IMG/VR virus record: IMGVR_UViG_3300017917_001401
Coordinates: 1 to 33,482 of that record
Strand: one strand, 5' to 3'
Source of the DNA: a virus
DNA: 33,482 bases
Shown here: positions 16,004 through 23,067 of the stretch, in pieces
How the letters are laid out: each line of letters starts with the position of its first letter
Position numbering within the stretch: the stretch's first letter is position 1
Notes under the pieces: model-generated
What the model saw: only the letters and a program-made list of their open reading frames with translations
Database searches by the model: none
What the model was told of the DNA's origin: nothing
Program-made: the position numbers and the translations under genes

Positions 16004-16677
16004 TTCCAATTTTTATCGGCTACGATCACAGAGAAGCCATAGCATATCACGTGTGTGCAAATAGTATTATTCGTCACTCGACTAAACCCGTAGCAATTAC
16101 TCCACTAGCATTAAAAAATATGCAGGACTATGAAGAAAAACATACCGATGGTAGTAATCAGTTTATCTACAGTCGATTCCTTGTACCGCATTTAATGGAC
16201 TATAAAGGATGGGCAATCTTTATGGATGGGGATATGTTACTTCGTGACGATATTAATAAGTTATGGGCACTACGTGACGAATCAAAAGCTGTAATGGTTG
16301 TTAAACACGATTATCAAACTAAGATGACTGAAAAATATCTTGGTGCTAAAAATGAAAATTATCCAAGGAAGAATTGGTCTAGTGTAATTCTTTGGAATTG
16401 CGGACACGAAGCAAATAAGGGTGTGACTCCAGAATTTATTCAACAGGCAACAGGTGCACAGGTTCACAGATTTACCTGGTTAGATGATAGTTTAATTGGT
16501 GAGTTACCTAAAGTATGGAATTGGCTTCCGGACGAGTTTGGTGCAAATGATGAAGCAAAATTACTGCACTATACTCTAGGCACGCCAAGTTTCCACGACT
16601 TTGCAACTACTCCTATGGGCGATGAATGGCATCGTGAACGTATCTATACCGACTATTGCCTACAAAGAAATCTATGA
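16000..16677 (+). CDS. GT-A-fold glycosyltransferase
   Basis: 225 residues. Starts with a GT-A nucleotide-binding strand (IPIFIGYDHREAIAYHVC), has the metal-binding D-x-D motif as DGD (76-78) in WAIFMDGDMLL, and an acceptor-side region WSSVILWNCGH (about 125-135). LLHYTLG near residue 190 has the His expected to complete the metal site in GT8-like enzymes. Transfers a sugar from an NDP donor; donor and acceptor are unknown. Similar stand-alone enzymes occur in marine myoviruses and in LPS loci. It overlaps both neighbours by 4 bases. Cytoplasmic, with no membrane segment. Confidence 0.8.
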   Translation: MIPIFIGYDHREAIAYHVCANSIIRHSTKPVAITPLALKNMQDYEEKHTDGSNQFIYSRFLVPHLMDYKGWAIFMDGDMLLRDDINKLWALRDESKAVMVVKHDYQTKMTEKYLGAKNENYPRKNWSSVILWNCGHEANKGVTPEFIQQATGAQVHRFTWLDDSLIGELPKVWNWLPDEFGANDEAKLLHYTLGTPSFHDFATTPMGDEWHRERIYTDYCLQRNL

Positions 16678-17471
16678 TCTTTCTTAGTAAAGATAACCAA
16701 GATGAATACATCAATATGTTTGCACAGGGGTGCGGCAATATCCCTATCTCCACCGACAACTTTGACTACGACTCGTCGACTGATCCAATTGTTCTAAGAG
16801 GAATTCTTAAACACAAAATAATGAAACGGTGTTGGGAAGATAGGCGAACATTTTATTATATGGATACTGGTTATTTTGGTAATGAAAGAACATCGTCTAA
16901 TCCCAACGGATGGAAATATTGGCATCGGATTGTAAAAAATGATTTACAACACGGAGAAATTGTTAAACGACCCGATGATCGTTTTAAACAATTTAACAAA
17001 AAATTTAATCCTTGGAAAAAAGACGGTAGGTCTATATTAGTTGCTGCGCCCGACGAAAAACCTTGTAAATTCTATGGAGTCGACAAAGATCAATGGGTTA
17101 ATGACACAGTTAACACTATTCAAAAATATACAGATCGCCCAGTTATAGTTAGAGAGCGTGCTCCAAAAAGAATAGATCGAATAGTCACAGACACATTACA
17201 ACAGGCGCTGGACAACGATGTATTTGCACTAGTTACATTCAACAGTGTTGCAGCCATCGAAAGTATTTTTCACGGAATACCAGCATTTACTCTTGCGCCG
17301 GCAAATGCAGCTAGTCCAGTCGCACTGCAAGACTTAAGTCAAATAGAAACTCCGTATTATGCAGATGCGGATAAATTATATGCTTGGGGCTGTCATTTAG
17401 CCTATGGACAATTTCATATTAGTGAATTAAGAACTGGAAAAGCAAAAGAATTATTGGAAACATTATGGTAG
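16674..17471 (+). CDS. Capsule-synthesis/GT-B-like family, member B
   Basis: 265 residues from the ATG at 16674, chosen because it overlaps the upstream TGA as ATGA like its neighbours; an in-frame TTG at 16656 is less likely. Family blocks: FYYMDTGYFGN (60-70), HRIVKNDLQHG (84-94), PDDR (100-103), YTDRPVIVRER (152-162), NSVAAIES then GIPAF (190-205), and a C-terminal AYGQFHISELRTGKA. Closest in the window to the next gene, with near-identical DNA in two blocks, so the pair arose by tandem duplication. Probable cytoplasmic glycosyltransferase with unknown donor. Confidence 0.6.
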   Translation: MIFLSKDNQDEYINMFAQGCGNIPISTDNFDYDSSTDPIVLRGILKHKIMKRCWEDRRTFYYMDTGYFGNERTSSNPNGWKYWHRIVKNDLQHGEIVKRPDDRFKQFNKKFNPWKKDGRSILVAAPDEKPCKFYGVDKDQWVNDTVNTIQKYTDRPVIVRERAPKRIDRIVTDTLQQALDNDVFALVTFNSVAAIESIFHGIPAFTLAPANAASPVALQDLSQIETPYYADADKLYAWGCHLAYGQFHISELRTGKAKELLETLW

Positions 17472-18250
17472 AAAATGACCCAGCTAGTTACGAAGAAGCA
17501 TTTGTAAGAGGATCGCAAGAAGCAGTTACTCTTAGCAGAGAAGATGTTTCTAAGCCTGTTATTTTTAGAGGCATTACTAAACGTAAGCACATAAATCGTG
17601 CTAAAGAAATCAATAGAGATTTTTATTATATGGATACCGGTTACTTTGGAAATTTTCCAAGTGTTGGTAACCCAAGCGGTAAGAAAAATTGGCATCGTGT
17701 TGTAAAAAACGATTTACAACACACAACAAGTATAGATGTGCCTTCGGATCGTTGGGATCAGTTAGTAGCTAGCGATCCGCGATTAAAATGGACTGGATGG
17801 AAAACTAAAGGCAACAAAATTTTATTAGTACTACCTAATCCAAAGTCCTGCCACTTTTTTAATTTTGAATTAGATCAGTGGAAAAATCAAACTATTCAAA
17901 CTATTCAAAAATATACAAAGATGCCTATTGTAATTAGAACAAAAGGTTCACGATCTGATCGAAATCAAAATTCTATTTACGATGCATTAGATGATAATAT
18001 TTTTGCTACTGTAACATTCAATAGCATTGCTGCAATGGAATCTATTGCTTATGGTATTCCTGCTTTTGTAACTGTGCCTTGTGCCGCCTGGCCGTTAGCA
18101 AATACCGATTTAACTAAAATTCAAACTCCTGTTTATCCAGACGAATCCCTGGTTCAAAAACATTGTCGCACGTTAGCCTACGGACAATTTAGTTACACAG
18201 AAATACTCGACGGAACTGCGTGGAACATTATTCAAAGATATTATAAATGA
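17465..18250 (+). CDS. Capsule-synthesis/GT-B-like family, member C
   Basis: 261 residues. Family blocks: FYYMDTGYFGN (53-63), HRVVKNDLQHT (77-87), PSDR (93-96), KYTKMPIVIR (149-158), NSIAAMES then GIPAF (186-201), and AYGQFSYTEILDGTAW near the end. It also has TDLTKIQTPVYPDE, which matches the D-L-x-x-I-x-x-P-x-x-P-D segment of members E, F and G. Close relative of member B just upstream. The ATG overlaps the stop of member B by 7 bases, and the TGA overlaps the ATG of member D (ATGA). Function inferred only from the family pattern. Confidence 0.6.
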   Translation: MVENDPASYEEAFVRGSQEAVTLSREDVSKPVIFRGITKRKHINRAKEINRDFYYMDTGYFGNFPSVGNPSGKKNWHRVVKNDLQHTTSIDVPSDRWDQLVASDPRLKWTGWKTKGNKILLVLPNPKSCHFFNFELDQWKNQTIQTIQKYTKMPIVIRTKGSRSDRNQNSIYDALDDNIFATVTFNSIAAMESIAYGIPAFVTVPCAAWPLANTDLTKIQTPVYPDESLVQKHCRTLAYGQFSYTEILDGTAWNIIQRYYK

Positions 18251-19341
18251 AATTATTAATTAACGATAAAGAAATTGCACATTTTTTAGTAAGTCAATTA
18301 AGTATTGATCAATATGTAAAAGAAATTCCAATGTGCGAAACTAGAACAACAGAAGTAGCCGGTTGGATATTAGAAAAAGTAAATCGTGAAGGTTTAAAAA
18401 AATTAGATAAGTGGCGTAAAAAAGCAAAAGATAAAATACGCAAGGGTGTTGAAAACGATCTAAGAGAATATGTCAATCAAGTTAAGCAAGAAATTGCAAA
18501 TAGACAACAAAAAAACATTATCCTTGTTCATAAGAATTTAGAATATTTTGTTAATAAATTTGGCAGTGATCAAATCTTAAAAGCGTATAAAGCTAGTAAT
18601 AAACAAAACTTTGTAAAAAGTGTTGGTCAGCACATTACAGAAAAAAATGTAATGATACGCAGAAAGGATTACATAGATTATCAAGAAAATGCACTAATAC
18701 GCAATACTGTTGGTAATGAGCAAATTCTAATTGACAAAATTGACAATAGTTTGCCGTTTTGGTTTATAGATAGCGGATATACAAATTTTTTAGAACCAAA
18801 TAAAAAATGGCACAGATTAGTGTCAAATCATTTACATCACGGAAAAGTATTTGATGCCCCAGCCGATCGACTAACAGCATTTCCTGTGTTTCCTCGTCCT
18901 TGGAGATCAACAGGTGACAAGATTTTAATTATTGAACCTGGCCCATTTGCTGCAGGAATTTTTCACGTTGATATTAAAACTTGGAAATATAATGTTGAGG
19001 CTGAATTGAGAAAGTATACCGATAAGCCCATAGTTTTTAGAGAAAAAACAAATAAAAAAATTAGAACAAGTCTTTATCAACATTTATGTGACGAAGATTA
19101 TTATTGTACAATTAGTATTAATTCTAATTCTGCTACCGAATCTATTTGGGCAGGAGTTCCAGCAATTACTTTAGATCGACATATATCAAATTTGGTAACA
19201 AGAAATAAATTAAGTGATGTAAATAACCTGTGCCGAGACAATCTCGGGCATTGGTTAACAATGTTAAGTTATAGTCAATTTACATATGACGAGCTGTTAA
19301 ACGGAACAGCAGTTAAAATTATAAAAAAATATTATGTCTAA
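18247..19341 (+). CDS. Capsule-synthesis/GT-B-like family, member D, with N-terminal helical extension
   Basis: 364 residues, the longest of the seven. Residues 1-130 are an extra, Lys-rich, mostly helical region (GLKKLDKWRKKAKDKIRKG at about 49-67) without a counterpart in the others. The family part begins near 135: FWFIDSGYTNF (171-181), HRLVSNHLHHG, P-x-D-R, GDKILIIEPGP, KYTDKPIVFRE, NSNSATES then AGVPAI, and SYSQFTYDELLNGTA at the end. The extension could contact nucleic acid, membrane lipid heads or a partner protein; nothing in it decides this. It overlaps members C and E by 4 and 8 bases. Confidence 0.58.
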   Translation: MKLLINDKEIAHFLVSQLSIDQYVKEIPMCETRTTEVAGWILEKVNREGLKKLDKWRKKAKDKIRKGVENDLREYVNQVKQEIANRQQKNIILVHKNLEYFVNKFGSDQILKAYKASNKQNFVKSVGQHITEKNVMIRRKDYIDYQENALIRNTVGNEQILIDKIDNSLPFWFIDSGYTNFLEPNKKWHRLVSNHLHHGKVFDAPADRLTAFPVFPRPWRSTGDKILIIEPGPFAAGIFHVDIKTWKYNVEAELRKYTDKPIVFREKTNKKIRTSLYQHLCDEDYYCTISINSNSATESIWAGVPAITLDRHISNLVTRNKLSDVNNLCRDNLGHWLTMLSYSQFTYDELLNGTAVKIIKKYYV

Positions 19342-20257
19342 ATTAACAGCAATTGTATACTATAGCGGCATTCCTCCGTCTAATAATAATCCAGAAAAGC
19401 CATTGATTCTTGATAATTTTTATCAGGGAGTTATTGCAGCAGGAGACACAGCTATTGCTCAACGAGCATTATCTGCAATACCCGGCGATGTTGCATTTAT
19501 ACAAGGCTTTGTACACGATAACGGAAAAAATTTACCACATCTTCAATTACGAAAAGCAGCAATAGATTTACAAAAGAAGAACGGAGGTAGGTCTTTAATC
19601 TGCGATAGCAATTTATTTCTATATGCAGATCCTGGAAATACAAAAAGATACCTACGTTATAGTTTTGATGGTGTTTTTCCAACAACCGGGTTTTACTTTG
19701 ACACAGAACCTGATCCAAGTCGATGGACAAAGATTAGCAAAAATTTAGGAATAACGTTAAAACCTTATAGAGAAACAGGATCTCATATCCTCTTGTGCCT
19801 ACAACGAAACGGTGGCTGGAGTATGAGAGGATTATCAGTTATGGATTGGCTTAATCACACCATTAACGAGATTAGAAAATACAGTTCGCGGCACATCGTT
19901 GTTAGGGCTCACCCCGGTGATCGAAAAGTTAGTTCATACTTAAGAATAAATCATCCTAATACCTCATTAAGCAAAAATAAAAATTTAACCGACGACTTTA
20001 AAAATGCGTGGGCGACAGTTGTATACAATAGCTCACCTAGTGTAGCAAGTGCAATAGAAGGAATACCTGTATTTTTAACAGATCCTCATCCAGAATATAG
20101 TCAAAGTTTGCCAATAGCAAACACCGACCTAGCAAAAATTGAAAGTCCTGTGATGCCAGACAGACAGCAGTGGATTGAAAAACTGTCTATGTGTCATTGG
20201 AACTTTGACGAACTTAAATCAGGAGAAGCCTGGAGCTTTTTTAGAAAATATATATGA
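19334..20257 (+). CDS. Capsule-synthesis/GT-B-like family, member E
   Basis: 307 residues. More divergent: the D-x-G-Y block is weak, but IRKYSSRHIVVRAHPGDRK (180-198) carries the His-Pro of capsule/Kdo-transferase-like GT-B enzymes, followed by YNSSPSVASAIEGIPVF (231-247) and the C-terminal TDLAKIESPVMPDRQQW and NFDELKSGEAW blocks shared with member F. About 120 N-terminal residues look like the partner half of a two-domain GT-B enzyme (TAIVYYSGIPP, then a Rossmann-like pattern). Starts with an 8-base overlap and ends in an ATGA overlap with the methyltransferase gene. Confidence 0.58.
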   Translation: MSKLTAIVYYSGIPPSNNNPEKPLILDNFYQGVIAAGDTAIAQRALSAIPGDVAFIQGFVHDNGKNLPHLQLRKAAIDLQKKNGGRSLICDSNLFLYADPGNTKRYLRYSFDGVFPTTGFYFDTEPDPSRWTKISKNLGITLKPYRETGSHILLCLQRNGGWSMRGLSVMDWLNHTINEIRKYSSRHIVVRAHPGDRKVSSYLRINHPNTSLSKNKNLTDDFKNAWATVVYNSSPSVASAIEGIPVFLTDPHPEYSQSLPIANTDLAKIESPVMPDRQQWIEKLSMCHWNFDELKSGEAWSFFRKYI

Positions 20258-20961
20258 AAAAATTAAAAAATGGGTGGCATATGCCCGACGACGAAATTAA
20301 AATGACATCACATATCGAAGCTGATGTTTCAATGTCTAATCCAAGTTACGAGGAAAGACATCGACTTGCTATTTTAAAAAATATTCCTCAAAAAAACACG
20401 TTTGTTGACGTAGGAGCAAATGTAGGTGTGTGGTCTATGGCACTATCTACACAATTTAACAAGGTAATTTCATTTGAACCGAGTGTTAGAAACAGAGAAT
20501 GTTTAGAAGCTAACCTTGGGAAGGTTGTGGAAATTCGTCCATACGCAGTAGGCAACGCTTCAGGAAAAGTAAATTTTAGAGATGCTGTAAAAAACTGCGG
20601 AGATAGTAAAATTTCTTTAGAAAAGCGTGATCATATGTACGAGGTTGAAATTGTAAAACTCGATGATCAAAATATTACCAACTGTTCACTAATAAAAATT
20701 GATGTTCAAGGATTTGAACTGCCCGTTGTAGAAGGTGCCTTAAGAATTATTAAAGAGCAACAGCCTTGGATCATTTTTGAAATCAACGAAGACGTTGATG
20801 TTATTTGTAATATTTTAGAAAAACAAAATTATGAAATGATTAGGAACAAATCTAAACGTGTTATGATTTGGGCTCCAACTTCTGGTAAAATGAAACCATT
20901 AAATTCTGATGCCTTCGGTAGACATCTTGGGCCAGGACCTTATGTTCGTTGGGTCCAGTAA
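20254..20961 (+). CDS. FkbM-family methyltransferase
   Basis: 235 residues. SAM-binding motif I VDVGANVGVWS (51-61), motif II Glu75 in SFEPSVRN, and the FkbM signature IKIDVQGFELPVVEGA (about 148-163) followed by PWIIFEINE. FkbM enzymes O-methylate sugars and polyketides; in LPS and capsule loci they usually methylate a glycan hydroxyl. It ends the first plus-strand glycan string and overlaps by 22 bases, tail to tail, the minus-strand glycosyltransferase. No separate promoter is seen; the start overlaps member E by 4 bases. Confidence 0.86.
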   Translation: MKKLKNGWHMPDDEIKMTSHIEADVSMSNPSYEERHRLAILKNIPQKNTFVDVGANVGVWSMALSTQFNKVISFEPSVRNRECLEANLGKVVEIRPYAVGNASGKVNFRDAVKNCGDSKISLEKRDHMYEVEIVKLDDQNITNCSLIKIDVQGFELPVVEGALRIIKEQQPWIIFEINEDVDVICNILEKQNYEMIRNKSKRVMIWAPTSGKMKPLNSDAFGRHLGPGPYVRWVQ

Positions 20962-21782
20962 GCTTCTGTTCGTTGCACTTTAAGATCTTCTCTTTTACTA
21001 CGTCCAGCAGTCTTACGATCGCCTTTTAAATGATCTAGATACGCACCCCAATCACTGTTAATCAATGGATGACCTTCTCCTGTGGAGTTTCCTGGTCTAG
21101 GTCTAAGGTCTGCTAAATGTGCAGCCCAATCTAATTGATTTAAATCTGTGAATTTCTTTCTTACTTCGTCAAATACAAAACTATCGTGCCATTCTGCCAT
21201 TAAAAAAATTCCATTTTCTGCATCATCGTACACACGTTGAAATTCTTTTAAAAAGTTTTTAGTTTTATCTGAATTTAAATTCATTGCATAAAGCCCGCAT
21301 TCACTATATTTTCCTCTACGTCCTAGATAACATAGATCTTTTTCGCTAGGACATAATTTTATAAGATGTTCGGTGCTGATTGGACTGTGACAAATGGTAT
21401 CAGCATCCATCCACAGTAACATATCAGCGCCGCTGACTTTAGCACAGTCAAAAATTGAATAAACTTTATGAGCAAATCGAATGGCGTGCCACTTAAAACC
21501 TTTGCCAGCATCTTTTCTTCGACTACGTACAGGATCAGCACTAACATCGCCGTTGGCTTTAGGCACATTTTTCCACTTTTCTTTGAATTTAACTAACTCT
21601 GGGCTAGATTGGTGTAAATCCTTAACAATTAAATTTGGAGCTGTTTCAGTTACAACACAATCTTCAGCGTAGACATATAATTTAATGTCACTTGGCCAAT
21701 TTTTTAGAAACGTTTCGATCATACGTTTACCATATGTATCGTATCCTGCTTTATGAAAGGTAGTTACAACTGCAAAATTCAT
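20940..21782 (-). CDS. GT-A glycosyltransferase (minus strand)
   Basis: 280 residues from the ATG at 21782, which shares its A with the stop of the upstream minus-strand gene (TAATG); the ATG at 21797 lies inside that gene and is less likely. N-terminus MNFAVVTTFHKAGYDTYGK resembles the 32182 gene (MKIGIVSTFSKTGYEEYGK). The D-x-D motif is DAD (126-128) in LLWMDADT. Later GRRGKYSECGLYAMNL and DHLKGDRKTAGRSKRE also match that paralogue. Extra sequence of about 20 residues around VSADPVRSRRKDAGKGF is not in the paralogue. Transfers a sugar from an NDP donor; acceptor unknown. Confidence 0.8.
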   Translation of the reverse strand: MNFAVVTTFHKAGYDTYGKRMIETFLKNWPSDIKLYVYAEDCVVTETAPNLIVKDLHQSSPELVKFKEKWKNVPKANGDVSADPVRSRRKDAGKGFKWHAIRFAHKVYSIFDCAKVSGADMLLWMDADTICHSPISTEHLIKLCPSEKDLCYLGRRGKYSECGLYAMNLNSDKTKNFLKEFQRVYDDAENGIFLMAEWHDSFVFDEVRKKFTDLNQLDWAAHLADLRPRPGNSTGEGHPLINSDWGAYLDHLKGDRKTAGRSKREDLKVQRTEAYWTQRT

Positions 21783-22186
21783 TATATTTTTTCCCAAACG
21801 TGATAAGTTCCCTGTAAACTAGTACATTGCCATCTAGTATGATACAGAGATTTTGAAAATTCTCTTCCAATTGCTTCACCGCCTTCGATAACCACAACTG
21901 AGTTGTTCCTTTGCCATATGTCGGATAAGGTTTGCAACATATCTAATCTATCTAAGTCTACAAAAATGACAGTAATGTCTGCGTATGATATTAGACTGCC
22001 AAAATCTGAACGATAAACTAAATTTCTTGCTTTGATTTTAGGAGGAGAATCATTAATTACAAAAACTGTTTTAAACATTTCTAATAAATTTTCCAAATTG
22101 CCAAACGCCGAGCCAACAACTATTGCGTTATTGAGATTTTTGGAGAGTTTAGAAATTCTTTTTTGAAACTTGTTCATAATTATCAT
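21782..22186 (-). CDS. Small Rossmann-like protein, function unknown
   Basis: 134 residues. After a basic N-terminal helix (KFQKRISKLSKNLN), the order is strand NAIVVGSAFGN, helix LENLLEMF, strand KTVFVINDSP, then YADITVIFVDLDRLD and NSVVVIEGGEA: a Rossmann-like alternation resembling a shortened, degenerate class I methyltransferase without a clear G-x-G-x-G motif. Function not assigned. The ATG at 22186 is about 7 bases after the predicted start from the minus-strand late promoter; the next ATG at 22177 is also possible. It is coupled to the glycosyltransferase downstream by a one-base overlap. Confidence 0.55.
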   Translation of the reverse strand: MIIMNKFQKRISKLSKNLNNAIVVGSAFGNLENLLEMFKTVFVINDSPPKIKARNLVYRSDFGSLISYADITVIFVDLDRLDMLQTLSDIWQRNNSVVVIEGGEAIGREFSKSLYHTRWQCTSLQGTYHVWEKI

Positions 22187-22192
22187 TAAATA
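22185..22192 (+). promoter_or_regulatory. Late promoter ATTAAATA, plus strand
   Basis: ATTAAATA keeps the TAAATA core and lies 21 bases before the ATG at 22214. It faces a minus-strand late promoter 6 bases away, so the two would give overlapping divergent transcripts. Confidence 0.5.
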
Positions 22193-22198
22193 CTCTGA

Positions 22199-22206
22199 TA
22201 TTTATT
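22199..22206 (-). promoter_or_regulatory. Late promoter AATAAATA, minus strand
   Basis: On the minus strand AATAAATA matches TATAAATA at seven of eight bases. It precedes the two-gene minus unit 22186-20940. The predicted start near 22193 leaves a leader of about 7 bases before the ATG at 22186. Confidence 0.6.
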
Positions 22207-22213
22207 ACATCAT

Positions 22214-23032
22214 ATGCGCTTCAGATTATATCGCGAGCACGGTGCTCTAAACAGCCGACCTGTTTTTGATGCCTTCGAACAAGGATTGAAATCTCTTGGC
22301 CACGAAAGTGTGAATACCAACGAAGACGTGGCAGTTATTTGGTCAGTTTTGTGGGCTGGTCGTATGGCAGCAAATCAACAGATTTATAATTCTGGCAAAC
22401 CTGTTATTATTATTGAAGTTGGAAATCTCCGCAGAGGAACTACGTGGAGAGTAAGTTTAAAACATATTAATGCACTTGGTGAATTTTCAAACAGCGACAA
22501 TTTAGATGCTGATCGACCAAAGAAATTGGGTGTATTTTTAAAACCATATCAGGCAATTCGTAAACCAGAAATATTAATTGCTGCACAGCATCGTAACAGT
22601 GAGCAGTGGACTGGCCAACCGACAATGGCACAATGGATTGAACGCACGGTATCAGAAATACGAAAGTATTCTAATCGCAAAATTATAGTTAGACCCCATC
22701 CAAGGTCCCCAGTTTCAATTAATATTCCGTCTGTGCAAATAGAACAGCCAAAACAAATTGTAGGTAGTTATGACGATTTTGATATAGATTACAACTACCA
22801 TTGTGTTGTTAATTACAACAGCGGCCCGGCAGTACAGGCAGCAATTTGTGGAGTACCGATTGTCTGTGATAAAACCAGCTTAGCTGGTTCCCTATCGGAA
22901 AAAATGGAAAATATTGAAAACCCGTTACTGCCAGATCGCACTGATTGGTTTATTAAACTATGTCATACCGAATGGACCGTAGATGAAATTAGACAAGGAA
23001 TTCCCTTACAACGACTAATAACAAAAATATAG
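22214..23032 (+). CDS. Capsule-synthesis/GT-B-like family, member F
   Basis: 272 residues, the member most like known phage and capsule proteins. N-terminal half: FRLYREHGALNSRPVFDAF (3-21), AVIWSVLWAGRMAANQQIY (40-58) and PVIIIEVGNLRRGTTW (63-78). C-terminal half: IRKYSNRKIIVRPHPRSP (149-166) with the GT-B/Kdo-transferase-like His-Pro, YNSGPAVQAAICGVPIV (201-217), LLPDRTDW and WTVDEIRQG. It looks like a complete small two-domain GT-B enzyme. It has its own upstream late-promoter octamer. It is the last gene of the first island; its stop is followed at once by the sigma70-like promoter of the uvsW unit. Confidence 0.65.
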   Translation: MRFRLYREHGALNSRPVFDAFEQGLKSLGHESVNTNEDVAVIWSVLWAGRMAANQQIYNSGKPVIIIEVGNLRRGTTWRVSLKHINALGEFSNSDNLDADRPKKLGVFLKPYQAIRKPEILIAAQHRNSEQWTGQPTMAQWIERTVSEIRKYSNRKIIVRPHPRSPVSINIPSVQIEQPKQIVGSYDDFDIDYNYHCVVNYNSGPAVQAAICGVPIVCDKTSLAGSLSEKMENIENPLLPDRTDWFIKLCHTEWTVDEIRQGIPLQRLITKI

Positions 23033-23061
23033 TTGACAACCACTTTTTAAGGTTGTATACT
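23033..23061 (+). promoter_or_regulatory. Strong sigma70-like promoter of the uvsW unit
   Basis: TTGACA (23033-23038), a 17-base spacer and TATACT (23056-23061): a perfect -35 box and five of six in the -10 box. The predicted start, 7 bases after the -10 box, is the A of the ATG at 23068, so the message may be leaderless. A perfect inverted repeat overlaps both boxes. Confidence 0.85.
23036..23056. repeat. Inverted repeat ACAACC-N9-GGTTGT across the promoter
   Basis: Perfect 6-base arms, the left one overlapping the -35 box and the right one touching the -10 box of the uvsW-unit promoter. The position suits an operator for a dimeric repressor, but a chance match cannot be excluded for arms this short. 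Confidence 0.4.
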
Positions 23062-23067
23062 TTATAA

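Noticed and set aside
21783-21797. Upstream ATG adding five residues to the minus-strand glycosyltransferase
   Set aside because: It lies in the upstream gene, while the ATG at 21782 overlaps its stop as TAATG and aligns with the N-terminus of the 32182 paralogue.
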